Below, piece by piece: positions 40,557-49,340 of a stretch of DNA of 50,607 bases (the stretch's first letter is position 1; each line of letters opens with the position of its first letter). A program made the position numbers and the translations under genes. Origin of the DNA: Treponema sp. (lineage in GTDB: Bacteria; Spirochaetota; Spirochaetia; Treponematales; Breznakiellaceae). The DNA lies in contig WQYB01000012.1 of NCBI GenBank assembly GCA_009781475.1, positions 1 to 50,607 of the forward strand, written 5' to 3'. Below the pieces are notes generated by a model. It searched no databases. It was given only the letters and a program-made list of their open reading frames with translations, and had not been told where the DNA came from.

Positions 40557-41761
40557 AACGAAATTTAAACTTGAATCTAATCCCGCTGGAAGAAGCGCTA
40601 TCAAAATATTTTTCCAAACTGAAAGACTATTTAAAACCGGGTTGTGAAGAAGTTCCGATAGATGAATGTCTTGATCGCATTACATTTTCACCTGTTTATG
40701 CAAAAATTAATTCGCCGCATTATAATGCCGCTGCTATGGATGGCATTGCTGTAGTATCTGCCGCTACTATTGACGCATGTGAATCAAACCCCATTGAACT
40801 AAAAATTGATACCAATTTTATTAATGTAAATACGGGAGATCCGGTTCGCTCTCCTTATGACGCTGTAATAATGGCGGAAGATTTAATCGAACACAATGAG
40901 AATACTGTAAAAATAGTAAAAAGCGCTTCGCCTATGCAGCATGTTAGACCAATAGGAGAAAATATAAAAATAGGAGAAGTAATTCTTTCGGAAAAACATA
41001 AAATCAGACCTATCGATATTAATGTTTTGTTATCGGGCGGAATTACAAGTGTAAAAGTTTTTACAAAACCAAAAGTTGCGATTTTGCCGACAGGAAATGA
41101 AATAATTGAAATTTCTGCATTACAAGAAGGGGAAGAACCCAAAGAGGGAATAATTATCGATTCAAACTCTCGTATGTACGAAGCGCAGGTAAAACATGCA
41201 GGCGCGATTGGTAAATGTTTTGCACCTGTTCCTGACGATTACGATATTTTAAAAGATACAATTTTAAAAGCTGTAAATGATTTTGACATGGTACTGATTA
41301 ACGCAGGTTCCAGCGCAGGTACGGAAGATTTCACCGTTCAGGTGTTACGTGAAATTGGAGAAGTAATAGTACATGGTGTTGCCATAAAACCGGGAAAACC
41401 TGTAATACTTGCAATTGTAAATGGTAAACCTGTAATAGGTACTCCAGGTTATCCTGTATCGGCGTATCTTTCTTTTGTTACTTTTGTAACTCCGATTCTT
41501 TCTGTTTTAACAGGTGATAAAGAAAAAGCCGTACAAAATATTGAAGCGGTATTATCAGAAAAAATAACTTCTTCAGTAAATCTTCGTGAATGTATACGGG
41601 TAAAACTGGAAGATGTAAACGGGAAGCTGACGGCTTTTCCCTTGGCAAGAAATTCCAGTGTTGCAATGTCACTTGTTAAAGCCGACGGCTTTTGTATAAT
41701 CGAACGCGGATGCGAAAAAAAAGAAAAAGGCGAAACTGTTACTATAGAATTGATAAATTAA
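40550..41761 (+). CDS. moeA: Molybdopterin molybdotransferase MoeA
   Basis: A 403-residue enzyme that inserts molybdate (or tungstate) into adenylylated molybdopterin. It has the family motif AMDGIAVVS near residue 62, TGDPVRSPYDAVIMAEDL, ILPTGNEIIE, the molybdopterin-binding stretch INAGSSAGTEDF (family GGxSxGxxD, here with Ala for Gly) and PGYPVSAYLSF. C-terminal domain IV is present. Placed behind the tungstate transporter, it suggests the cell makes a tungsten or molybdenum pterin enzyme. The partner MogA function is in the MOSC fusion at 24440-25369. Confidence 0.92.
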   Translation: MLKRNLNLNLIPLEEALSKYFSKLKDYLKPGCEEVPIDECLDRITFSPVYAKINSPHYNAAAMDGIAVVSAATIDACESNPIELKIDTNFINVNTGDPVRSPYDAVIMAEDLIEHNENTVKIVKSASPMQHVRPIGENIKIGEVILSEKHKIRPIDINVLLSGGITSVKVFTKPKVAILPTGNEIIEISALQEGEEPKEGIIIDSNSRMYEAQVKHAGAIGKCFAPVPDDYDILKDTILKAVNDFDMVLINAGSSAGTEDFTVQVLREIGEVIVHGVAIKPGKPVILAIVNGKPVIGTPGYPVSAYLSFVTFVTPILSVLTGDKEKAVQNIEAVLSEKITSSVNLRECIRVKLEDVNGKLTAFPLARNSSVAMSLVKADGFCIIERGCEKKEKGETVTIELIN

Positions 41762-41771
41762 GGAGCAGTAC

Positions 41772-42284
41772 ATGGAAAAAGATTTTTCACATTTTGATTC
41801 TCAGGGTAATGCGATAATGATAGATATTTCACAAAAAGAAACAACTTCGCGCACTGCGATTGCAAAAGGAATTATTTCTATGAACGCTGATGCCATGAAT
41901 GCAGTTCTTGGCGGTACTGTAAAAAAAGGTGATGTACTTGGAGTCGCACGTATTGCAGGGATCATGGCAGCAAAAAAATGCGCTAGTCTTATACCCCTGT
42001 GTCATCCGCTTAATTTTGACAAATGTACAATTGACTTTAAATTTAAAAAAGATGATTCGTCAATCGAAAAAAACGAAATAGAAGCAGCCTGCGAGATAAA
42101 ACTTACAGGCAAAACAGGCGCAGAGATGGAAGCGCTAACAGGTGTGTCTATCGCACTGCTTACTATTTACGATATGTGTAAAGCTCTGGATAAAACGATG
42201 GTAATTGGTAATATAAGACTGTATGAAAAAAGCGGCGGCAAAAACGGGCTTTATAAACAAGAAACACGGATTAACGCGGATTAA
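41772..42284 (+). CDS. moaC: Cyclic pyranopterin monophosphate synthase MoaC with repeat-derived tail
   Basis: A 170-residue enzyme that, with MoaA, turns GTP into cyclic pyranopterin monophosphate. Seen are SHFDSQGNAIMIDISQKE, the catalytic Lys region ARIAGIMAAKKCASLIPLCHPL and the EALTGVSIALLTIYDMCKA motif. Catalytic residues look intact. The last residues (about ETRINAD) are encoded by a CGGATTAACG repeat that replaces the normal end. AAGGAGCAGTAC places a Shine-Dalgarno seven bases before the ATG. Confidence 0.93.
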   Translation: MEKDFSHFDSQGNAIMIDISQKETTSRTAIAKGIISMNADAMNAVLGGTVKKGDVLGVARIAGIMAAKKCASLIPLCHPLNFDKCTIDFKFKKDDSSIEKNEIEAACEIKLTGKTGAEMEALTGVSIALLTIYDMCKALDKTMVIGNIRLYEKSGGKNGLYKQETRINAD

Positions 42285-42301
42285 ACGGATTTTCACGGAT
42301 T
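42265..42301. repeat. CGGATTAACG-type short-unit repeat at the moaC end
   Basis: Four tandem units of about ten bases, each containing CGGATT (CACGGATTAACGCGGATT and onward), span the moaC stop codon and the gap to moaA. They belong to the same family as 35997-36046. Confidence 0.8.
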
Positions 42302-42318
42302 AAAAATAAAGGTAACAA

Positions 42319-43299
42319 ATGTTAATTGATTCATATGATAGAATAATAAATTATCTGCGAGTTTCTGTCACCGATCGCTGTAATCTCCGGTGTATATACT
42401 GTATGCCGCAGGAAGGAATCGAATGGAAACCCCATGAAAACATTTTAACTTTTGAAGAAATTTTAAGAATTATTAAAATTATGGCAGAGTTAGGTGTCAA
42501 AAATATCAAAGTTACAGGGGGAGAACCGCTGCTTCGCAAAGGAACTCTTCCATTTTTAAAAGAATTAAAAAATATTCCAAAAATAGAAAATATAACTCTC
42601 ACAACCAACGGTATATTATTGGGTGAATATTTAGAGAAAATCGAAAAACTTGATTATGAATTTTTACCAAATGGAATTAATATAAGCATTGATTCATTAA
42701 ACAGTGAAAGATACAAAAAAATAACACGATATGAAAATATTGATCCGTTAATGATTATTTCTAATATCGAACGTCTTTTAAAATTAAATATAAAAGTAAA
42801 AATAAACTGTGTACCTATAAAATCAATTAATGAAAAAGATATAATTCCTCTTGTCTCTCTTGCAAAAGATAAAAATATTACTATACGTTTTATCGAGCTT
42901 ATGCCAATAAAATACGCTAAAAACTATAAAGCAATACCAGGTACTGATACAGCGGCTTTAATCGAACAAACATTTGGTATTTTAACGCCTTTTAGCGCTT
43001 CTTTGGGAAACGGTCCTGCTATTTATTACAGTCTTCCCGGCTTTTCAGGGAAAGTTGGTTTTATAAATCCAATGACACAATGTTTTTGCAAAACCTGTAA
43101 CCGTTTGCGCCTAACATCGGAAGGTTTTTTAAAACTCTGTCTTTCCGGTAATCTTGGTCTTGATTTAAGAAAAATGATGCGCGAAAGCGTAAGTGACAGT
43201 GAAATATCAAAAGCTGTTACAGAAATTGTTAAACAAAAGCCGCTTTCTCATTCATTTAAAAATCAATCGTTACATGGTATGTCAGAAATTGGCGGTTAA
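42319..43299 (+). CDS. moaA: GTP 3',8-cyclase MoaA (radical SAM)
   Basis: A 326-residue radical-SAM enzyme. The first 4Fe-4S cluster motif CNLRCIYC (family CxxxCxxC) is at residues 21-28. The SAM-binding region VTGGEPLLRKG follows. The second cluster ligands are in FCKTCNRLRLTSEGFLKLC. The C-terminus ends in GG, which is required for full activity in MoaA enzymes and is preserved here. It performs the first step of molybdopterin synthesis and is the last gene of the tup-moe-moa operon. moaD, moaE and moeB are not in the window. Confidence 0.95.
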   Translation: MLIDSYDRIINYLRVSVTDRCNLRCIYCMPQEGIEWKPHENILTFEEILRIIKIMAELGVKNIKVTGGEPLLRKGTLPFLKELKNIPKIENITLTTNGILLGEYLEKIEKLDYEFLPNGINISIDSLNSERYKKITRYENIDPLMIISNIERLLKLNIKVKINCVPIKSINEKDIIPLVSLAKDKNITIRFIELMPIKYAKNYKAIPGTDTAALIEQTFGILTPFSASLGNGPAIYYSLPGFSGKVGFINPMTQCFCKTCNRLRLTSEGFLKLCLSGNLGLDLRKMMRESVSDSEISKAVTEIVKQKPLSHSFKNQSLHGMSEIGG

Positions 43300-43303
43300 A
43301 ATT

Positions 43304-44206
43304 TTACTTCAAAATCCCCATATCAGCCATTACTTTCTTTAAAACAGCTTCGCTAGATGGTGCGAGTTTTCCCAAAGGTAAACGCGCAGGACCTGCGGGA
43401 AGACCTGCCCACATAAGAGCCTGCTTGATAGGTACTGGGTTTGTTTCTACAAAAGCGGCTTTTATAAACGGAAGAAGCTCAAAATGAATGGCTCGCGCTT
43501 CGTCATACTTGCCTTCAAGAGCTGCTTTTGTAAGAGCTTTAACCTTTGCGGGTAATAAATTTGATATAACAGAGACAACACCGTCTCCGCCCAAACTGAT
43601 CAAAGGCAGTGTAAAGGCATCATCGCCTGATAAAACCCAAAACTTTTGCGCGCTGTTTTTACGAGGTAAAGCTATATCTCTAATTACATCACCCATTTGA
43701 CAAATGTCACCTGACGATTCTTTAACCCCTGCGATATTTGGGAAAGCGGCTATTTTTTCCAAAAGCGGTGTAGGGATATTTTTCCCAGTGCGTGATGCGA
43801 TATTGTAAACGATAATCGGAATGCCAATGTTTGCGGCAGCTTCGAAGTGGCGTAAAAGTCCGTCATCGTTCGGTTTATTGTAATAAGGAGTTACAACAAG
43901 TGCGCCGTCCGCTCCCATGTTTTTTGCGCGTTGTGTGTATTTGATCATGTGTCTTGTGTCATTTGAACCCGCTCCGACAATAACTTTAACTTTTCCAGCC
44001 GCTTGTTTTACGGCAATTTCGATTAGTTTGTCTTCTTCGCTGTCGTCAAGAGTCGGGTTTTCACCTGTTGTTCCAAGCGGTAAAATGCCGTCTATTCCTT
44101 CTGTTATCTGAAACTCGACCAGCCTTTTAAAACCGTCGTAATCAATTTCCCCTGAATCCTTCATTGGCGTAACAAGCGCCGTATAAGCTCCGCGGAATTC
44201 TGTCAT
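43304..44206 (-). CDS. dapA: 4-hydroxy-tetrahydrodipicolinate synthase
   Basis: A 300-residue TIM-barrel lyase that condenses pyruvate with aspartate semialdehyde. LPLGTTGENPTL (pyruvate-contacting Thr pair), IPIIVYNIASRTGKNIP with the active-site Tyr and Arg, and the Schiff-base Lys in GVKESSGD are all seen. GGGGTAAG lies ahead of the ATG. It is the last gene of a lysC-dapB-dapA operon that feeds lysine and peptidoglycan diaminopimelate or ornithine-type cross-link supply. It ends five bases from moaA, which is convergent. Confidence 0.96.
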   Translation of the reverse strand: MTEFRGAYTALVTPMKDSGEIDYDGFKRLVEFQITEGIDGILPLGTTGENPTLDDSEEDKLIEIAVKQAAGKVKVIVGAGSNDTRHMIKYTQRAKNMGADGALVVTPYYNKPNDDGLLRHFEAAANIGIPIIVYNIASRTGKNIPTPLLEKIAAFPNIAGVKESSGDICQMGDVIRDIALPRKNSAQKFWVLSGDDAFTLPLISLGGDGVVSVISNLLPAKVKALTKAALEGKYDEARAIHFELLPFIKAAFVETNPVPIKQALMWAGLPAGPARLPLGKLAPSSEAVLKKVMADMGILK

Positions 44207-44218
44207 AATAACTTACCC

Positions 44219-44989
44219 CTATTCCTTAAAAAGATCTTTCATCATATCGTCTATCGTAAAAATCCCGTATCGTTTTTGCGCGATAAGCCACTGAGCCGCT
44301 CTGATTGCACCAGATGCAAATCCTTCACGGCTGCGGGCAGTGTGGGTTATTTCAATTGTATCCGCAGGAGAATCAAAAAACAAGCTGTGAGTACCCGGTA
44401 CATTACCCAAACGCAGGCTTGGAAAATGAAGTTCGTGCGGTTCAGGTTTGCGGTTCATTGTTTCCCAGATAATTAATTTTTTTCTCTCAATTCTTGATAA
44501 TACGCCTTCCGCTAATACTTTTGCGGTTCCGGAAGGACTGTCCATTTTTTTATTATGATGAGATTCAAAACCGCCGGCATCGTACTCGGAAAAATTATTC
44601 ATTAATTCTGATGCATACCATGCGATGCGGTAAAACATATTTACACCGATGGAAAAATTTGACGCCCAAAGCAAACAGCTGTTTGCTTTTTCTGCTGCTT
44701 TTTTTATATCATCCATTTTATCATGCCAATTTGTTGTTCCTACTACCGTAGGAATTTTTCTTTCCATTAGATCGAGTATGTTTGCAGCTGCCGTATCAGG
44801 CTGGGTAAATTCAATAGCAATGTCGGTAGTATTAAAATTCGCATCCGCAATCGATTTATTTATTTTTATTTCATCCTGCGTTTCCTGTGCAAATGGATCT
44901 ACAATCACATCGATCTTGTGACCTTGCATTTTTGCGATCTGTTCGATCATTTTTCCCATTTTACCGTAACCGATTAATGCAATGTTCAT
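44219..44989 (-). CDS. dapB: 4-hydroxy-tetrahydrodipicolinate reductase
   Basis: A 256-residue NAD(P)H-dependent reductase. The Rossmann motif GYGKMGKMI is at the N-terminus, TTNW gives the cofactor-site loop, and FESHHNKKMDSPSGTA carries the catalytic His pair and Lys and the dihydrodipicolinate-binding residues. Its length is typical. It lies 12 bases before dapA and 23 bases after lysC on the same strand. Confidence 0.95.
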   Translation of the reverse strand: MNIALIGYGKMGKMIEQIAKMQGHKIDVIVDPFAQETQDEIKINKSIADANFNTTDIAIEFTQPDTAAANILDLMERKIPTVVGTTNWHDKMDDIKKAAEKANSCLLWASNFSIGVNMFYRIAWYASELMNNFSEYDAGGFESHHNKKMDSPSGTAKVLAEGVLSRIERKKLIIWETMNRKPEPHELHFPSLRLGNVPGTHSLFFDSPADTIEITHTARSREGFASGAIRAAQWLIAQKRYGIFTIDDMMKDLFKE

Positions 44990-45012
44990 GATTATCCTCC
45001 TTATCCTGCTGT

Positions 45013-46362
45013 TTACGGTGTTTTATCAAGCGTGTCAAAAAAATCTATATGAAGCGCTTTTACAACTTCCGCAGCTTCTGTGTCGTTCACTATAAAACTT
45101 ATGTTAACTTTGCTCGCTCCCTGTGAAACCATCTGTACGGGTACACCGATTAATTGGCAGCTCCTGAAAGCTCTGCCTAAAATCTCTGATGATCTTTTTA
45201 CATTACCGATGATAGAAACGATAGCCTTGCCTGTTTTTACTTCCACGCTTGCAATTTTATTTAAATCCTTTTTTACTTCTCCAAGATCGTATGTTGCATC
45301 CAATGTTAAAGATACCGATACTTCGCTGGTTGCTACCATATCAATCGAAATATTATGTTTTGCAAAAGTTGAAAAAACTTCTGAAAGAAAACCGAATTGC
45401 CCCAGCATTCTTGTAGAAACAATGTCAACTAATGTTACTTTATGTTTTGATGTAATGGCTCTTACAGGCGGACTTTTTTTCGCTGCTGCTTGTGCGTGTT
45501 CTATCCTTGTGCCGGGTGCATCAATGTTATAGGAATTTTTTACAAGCACGGGAGTTCCTGTTTTCATGCAGGGCATCATTGCTCTCGGGTGTAACACTTG
45601 CGCTCCGAAGTATGCAAGCTCTGACGCTTCATCGTATGTTACAAATTGAACAGGCCGTGCGTTTTTTACAATTCTTGGATCTGCCGTTAGTATTCCGTCA
45701 ACATCCTTCCAAACCTGAACTTCTTGTGCTTTGCAGGCTGCTGCGATCATCGTAGCAGAAAGATCAGAGCCGCCCCTTCCTAGTGTTGTGATTGTTCCTT
45801 TATCATCCTTTGCCAAAAAACCTGTAACAACCGGAAGAACATTGCCTTTAATCAGCGGCAGAATTTTATCGGGAATTAAATCCCAGCTTTCTTTTTTTAA
45901 TTCGGCTTGCGTATAATTTGAATCGGAAAAAAATCCAACTTCCCATGAATCAAAAGCTCTTGCGTTCATTCTGATGGATTTAAAATAAGCGGCGGCAATC
46001 CTGACACTTAATCTTTCACCGAATGAAACAAGATAATCTTTTGTTCGGGGTGTAAGTTCTCTTATCAGAGCGATACCGGATAACAGGCGGGAAAGTTCAT
46101 CCAATAAAACAGTAATGTCTTTTTGAACAGGAAGTTTTAAATTCTTTAAAGTTTCATTATGGAGTTTTTCTACATTTTTTATTTCAACCTTTCCGTTTTT
46201 TAATGCCAGATTTCCGGCTTCCAAAAGATGATCTGTTGTATCTCCCATTGCGGATAAAACGAGTACAGGTTTCCTTTGAACATAATTTTTTACAATATCG
46301 GCTACATGGCGCAGACGTGTTGCATCGGCTACAGAGCTTCCGCCGAATTCCATTACAATCAT
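45013..46362 (-). CDS. lysC: Aspartate kinase, monofunctional with ACT domains
   Basis: A 449-residue kinase that phosphorylates aspartate as the first step to lysine, threonine and methionine. MEFGGSSVADATRL at the N-terminus, the substrate loop TLGRGGSDLSATMIAAA and KDVDGILTADPRIV mark the catalytic domain. Two ACT domains (about 310-449) should bind the feedback amino acid, and position in the dap operon points to lysine. AAGGTGG precedes the ATG. No riboswitch is visible in the short upstream gap. Confidence 0.95.
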   Translation of the reverse strand: MIVMEFGGSSVADATRLRHVADIVKNYVQRKPVLVLSAMGDTTDHLLEAGNLALKNGKVEIKNVEKLHNETLKNLKLPVQKDITVLLDELSRLLSGIALIRELTPRTKDYLVSFGERLSVRIAAAYFKSIRMNARAFDSWEVGFFSDSNYTQAELKKESWDLIPDKILPLIKGNVLPVVTGFLAKDDKGTITTLGRGGSDLSATMIAAACKAQEVQVWKDVDGILTADPRIVKNARPVQFVTYDEASELAYFGAQVLHPRAMMPCMKTGTPVLVKNSYNIDAPGTRIEHAQAAAKKSPPVRAITSKHKVTLVDIVSTRMLGQFGFLSEVFSTFAKHNISIDMVATSEVSVSLTLDATYDLGEVKKDLNKIASVEVKTGKAIVSIIGNVKRSSEILGRAFRSCQLIGVPVQMVSQGASKVNISFIVNDTEAAEVVKALHIDFFDTLDKTP

Positions 46363-46394
46363 GGTTTTACCACCTTAAGTTTTATTATACAGAC

Positions 46395-46423
46395 TCGACT
46401 AATATACATCAATATGATATTAT
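46395..46423 (+). promoter_or_regulatory. Promoter of the DUF624-like gene, predicted leaderless
   Basis: TCGACT (46395-46400), 17 bases and TATTAT (46418-46423) are followed by six bases before the ATG. There is no room for a Shine-Dalgarno. Confidence 0.55.
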
Positions 46424-46429
46424 TTCTCA

Positions 46430-47215
46430 ATGATTGGATTTCTTATAAAAAAGACCTTGTATGATCTATGGGATAACTTGTTTAAAGTAGTCATACTCAA
46501 TTTAGGATTTTTAGTTTGTACTGCAATTCCTGTTTTCCTTCCGATGCTAGGTTTGTTATTTTCAGAATCTGAAGGACTGTTTATTGCATTAACCATACTG
46601 GGTATTTTTGTATGTTCAATTTACTTATCATCCGTATCTTTTGTAATCAGAGCAATTTCTGATTACGGAACTTTTACCTTTAGGGAATTTGCAAACGCAT
46701 TTAAAGCTGCATGGAAATCAGGTATTGTTGTAGGTATTCTTTTAATTCTGTTTTTCTATATAGTAACTGATGTGCTGCGGTTTTACTGGGAAATGGAAAA
46801 TCCTGTTGTTGGATTAGCTTTAACCTCAATTGTATTTTGGCTGACTGTATTTGCCGTGCTTTCTTTTCAATTTTATTTTACTGTTTATGCCCGTCTTGGT
46901 CAGAATATAAAAAAGACATTTAAAAAATGCATGTTGATTAACATGGATAATACAGGGATGTCGGTATTTTTAATCATACATAATACCATTGTACTGGCAC
47001 TTTCAGTTATTTTTATATTTTTATTCCCCGGTCCTGTAGGTGTTCTTCTTTATCTTGATGAAGCGATTCGTCTGCGTCTTTTAAAATATGACTGGCTGGA
47101 AGCTAACCCCGATGCAAACAGACGCAAAATTCCGTGGGATGCCATCTTAATAGAAGAACGCGAAAGAACAGGGAATCGCACCTTAAAGAATTTAATTTTC
47201 CCCTGGAAAGATTAA
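46430..47215 (+). CDS. DUF624-like integral membrane protein
   Basis: A 261-residue protein with about six hydrophobic segments (near residues 22-42, 47-70, 98-118, 124-148, 182-205), and the N-terminal KKTLYDLWDNLFKV followed by a helix resembles the DUF624/YesL group. TFREFANAFKAAWK matches a loop found in that family, some members of which lie near sugar ABC transporters. No such genes occur here, so the function is unknown. The basic C-terminal tail is cytoplasmic. The gene stands alone, convergent with the phosphodiester glycosidase gene (two bases apart). Confidence 0.7.
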   Translation: MIGFLIKKTLYDLWDNLFKVVILNLGFLVCTAIPVFLPMLGLLFSESEGLFIALTILGIFVCSIYLSSVSFVIRAISDYGTFTFREFANAFKAAWKSGIVVGILLILFFYIVTDVLRFYWEMENPVVGLALTSIVFWLTVFAVLSFQFYFTVYARLGQNIKKTFKKCMLINMDNTGMSVFLIIHNTIVLALSVIFIFLFPGPVGVLLYLDEAIRLRLLKYDWLEANPDANRRKIPWDAILIEERERTGNRTLKNLIFPWKD

Positions 47216-47217
47216 AA

Positions 47218-48093
47218 TTAATCTTTTACATACACGCCAATACATCCTGCGACTGCTCTTTCAATGCCCGGTACTCCGCCGTGTACGGGAGTGTTAACAA
47301 CTCTTACGTTATTGTTTGTTAAGCGCATGGCTAAAGCGCTAGAGCCTCCGCCGTCAAAATTAATTCCATTATGCGAACCTAGAATATTTAAAAGTAAAGC
47401 AGTTTCTGCTTCCGTGCTGCCGATGCTGGCGGCTCTCCTTCCATCAATTACCAATAGATACAGAAACCTTCCGTTAGCTGAAACTCCGCCGGCGCTTCGC
47501 GGATGGCGCGATTCGCTGTTTTGTGTTCTAAGGGATGGCGCACCGTCTGTAAGTATCTGGTAAAAACCTCCAACGGCATTTTTTATATTATCAGGCGAAC
47601 GGATTGATGATTGATTTACAATTGCCGCTCTTCCGTTATTGTAAATTACAAGAGCGTCGTAACGTGAATTGACAGGGGAGAGAAGTGTTCCGTTGGAAAT
47701 TACAATACCCATATTTTGAATAGGCTGCCCCTCTCTCGAAGAAGAAACATCAAACGGGACTGCGTTGATACCGGCGATAAGATTGTTGCTGATAACGAAA
47801 CTTGAAACTCTTGTACTTAAAGAGCGGCTGCCTTCTGTATTTGCTGCGCCGCTTCTTGTGACAATTTCAATGTTTGGAGATAATAGATCGATTTGAAGTA
47901 CCCAAAATTCCAGTCTAGGAGAATCAATTTTTCCATGGAAATATTCAATGCCGTTAGCAATTTGATGCCATGCAGGTTCTACGGAAGTTATGGATGGAAA
48001 CGATGAAGGATGTTCCTGCCCAAAACCTGCCGTAGAAAAAGTGCTGCATGCCGTCAGTAAAAATATTAAAAATCCAAAAAAGATATTTTTAAT
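47218..48093 (-). CDS. Phosphodiester glycosidase (NAGPA-like) lipoprotein, probable ATT start
   Basis: About 291 residues when extended beyond the first ATG at 47712. The upstream sequence stays open and reads as a lipoprotein signal ([17 protein letters not shown], with a lipobox Cys) followed by family-like sequence ([14 protein letters not shown], then [11 protein letters not shown]), so the true gene is longer than the ATG-initiated part. The C-terminal half carries the NAGPA motifs [15 protein letters not shown] and [14 protein letters not shown]. No ATG, GTG or TTG exists in the open frame before the signal. ATT at 48093, two bases beyond the rpsU stop codon, is the best start, with AAGGGCG before it. 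Relatives cleave GlcNAc-type phosphodiesters in the envelope. It is coupled to rpsU. Confidence 0.8.
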   Translation of the reverse strand: MKNIFFGFLIFLLTACSTFSTAGFGQEHPSSFPSITSVEPAWHQIANGIEYFHGKIDSPRLEFWVLQIDLLSPNIEIVTRSGAANTEGSRSLSTRVSSFVISNNLIAGINAVPFDVSSSREGQPIQNMGIVISNGTLLSPVNSRYDALVIYNNGRAAIVNQSSIRSPDNIKNAVGGFYQILTDGAPSLRTQNSESRHPRSAGGVSANGRFLYLLVIDGRRAASIGSTEAETALLLNILGSHNGINFDGGGSSALAMRLTNNNVRVVNTPVHGGVPGIERAVAGCIGVYVKD

Positions 48094-48292
48094 ATTCGCC
48101 CTTGCCTTTACGGTTTCTTTTCATTAGTTTTCGCGCGTTTGCTTTCTTTTTCCTGTTAAGGATAGTGGAGGGTTTTTCATAATACTCCCGCTTTTTAAAT
48201 TCGCGGATGATGCCTTCCTTTTCTACCATACGTTTAAAACGCTTGATAGCTTTTTCCAGCATCTCGTTGTCATCAACTGTGATGTGTGCCAA
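48089..48292 (-). CDS. rpsU: 30S ribosomal protein bS21
   Basis: A 67-residue basic protein with the bS21 pattern: [33 protein letters not shown] and a Lys/Arg-rich tail. The initiation codon is TTG. It is preceded by AAAGGAGGTGA, an 11-base perfect complement of the 3' end of 16S rRNA and the longest Shine-Dalgarno seen in the window. Tandem small hairpins lie in the upstream leader. bS21 binds near the anti-Shine-Dalgarno, so this combination suggests autoregulation. The stop overlaps the ATT-initiated glycosidase gene. Confidence 0.95.
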   Translation of the reverse strand: MAHITVDDNEMLEKAIKRFKRMVEKEGIIREFKKREYYEKPSTILNRKKKANARKLMKRNRKGKGEY

Positions 48293-48363
48293 ATTAACTC
48301 ACCTCCTTTCCTTTCAGGTCAATTGGCTGCCTTTCGGCATCCTCGGGTTACCTTTAGGTATCC
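48293..48363 (-). promoter_or_regulatory. rpsU leader with tandem hairpins and extended Shine-Dalgarno
   Basis: On the minus strand GGGATACC-TAAA-GGTAACCC and GGATGCC-GAAA-GGCAGCC form two imperfect stems with four-base loops, and CCTGAAAGG may form a third next to the AAAGGAGGTGA ribosome-binding site. No T run is present, so they are not terminators of the upstream peptidase gene. They look like a translational control leader. Confidence 0.5.
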
Positions 48364-49278
48364 CTAATTAAAAAGTCTACTGATTATTAACTCTTTGTCA
48401 ATAAGAGGCCGGGCGGTCAAAGCGTCAGGGTCTGTGTTTTCAGTGCTTACCCTGAATTCCCAATGTAAATGAGGACCTGTCGAAAATCCGGTTGAACCCG
48501 ATAATCCGATTACCGAGCCGGCAGCTACTATCGTACCTTCCTGCGCGATAACGCTGTCTAAATGGTAGTAAAGTGAATACACACCCGGCGCATGTTCGAG
48601 TATTACAGAAAAGCCGGTTAGAATTCTCATGCGGCTAAGAACAACCCTTCCCCTGCCGCTTGCACGAACTTCGGTTCCCGTAGGTATTCCAAAGTCAACA
48701 CCTGCATGAATCGATGTGACTCTTCTTCCGTCAGAATATGCGTTGATACGCCGTGTTCCGAATTGACTGGTTCTTCTTGTTGATGTAACAGGCAGTAAAA
48801 ATGGTCCCGTATGATAAATCTGATTTCCGGTAGTCGCTAAAATTGCCCAAAGTCTTTCTGCTTCGGCAGTTCTTTCGGGATTGGGATCTGCAACAAGGCT
48901 TGTTAGAGCCGCATCCAAATTGATTGTTTCCGAGCGGAATGTCCTTGGCGCTATAGTAATTGGAATTTCGTGGAACACACCTATCTCGTTATTTAATCTT
49001 AAAATTGCATCCCCCGGCTGCGCTGTTGACGGAACTGTAATGATAGCTGTAATAAAACTTGGGTTTCCGTTTTCCGCAGGAACCATAAATGCTCCCGCTT
49101 TGGCAACCTGTCTTTCGTTTATAATTAACTGAACATCACTTATGCCTACTGCTAAAGCGACAGTTATTGGGTCTCCCGGGCGGGGTGATTCAGGGATAAC
49201 TACATATCTGATTTGAGCTTGTACCGTGATTGTCAGATACAAACCGGTAATTAAAATAAAAATAAATCTTTTTAACAT
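48364..49278 (-). CDS. Exported M23 (LytM-type) metallopeptidase, active-site residues present
   Basis: A 304-residue protein with a signal peptide (residues 1-22, ending VQAQ). The beta-rich N-terminal region (about 25-140) starts with IPESPRPGDPITVALA. Residues 160-300 form a peptidase M23 domain with zinc ligands in place: SIHAGVDFGIPTG (His and Asp) and GPHLHWEF (HxH), as well as VILEHAPGVYSLYYHL. It should cleave peptidoglycan cross-links in the periplasm. It contrasts with the degenerate M23-like protein at 16853-17743. It lies upstream of rpsU on the same strand. Confidence 0.92.
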   Translation of the reverse strand: MLKRFIFILITGLYLTITVQAQIRYVVIPESPRPGDPITVALAVGISDVQLIINERQVAKAGAFMVPAENGNPSFITAIITVPSTAQPGDAILRLNNEIGVFHEIPITIAPRTFRSETINLDAALTSLVADPNPERTAEAERLWAILATTGNQIYHTGPFLLPVTSTRRTSQFGTRRINAYSDGRRVTSIHAGVDFGIPTGTEVRASGRGRVVLSRMRILTGFSVILEHAPGVYSLYYHLDSVIAQEGTIVAAGSVIGLSGSTGFSTGPHLHWEFRVSTENTDPDALTARPLIDKELIISRLFN

Positions 49279-49340
49279 ACTCTTTCCTTTTTAAACCTTG
49301 ATTGTATATGTTAAGTTACACAATCAATTTGATTCTTTTG

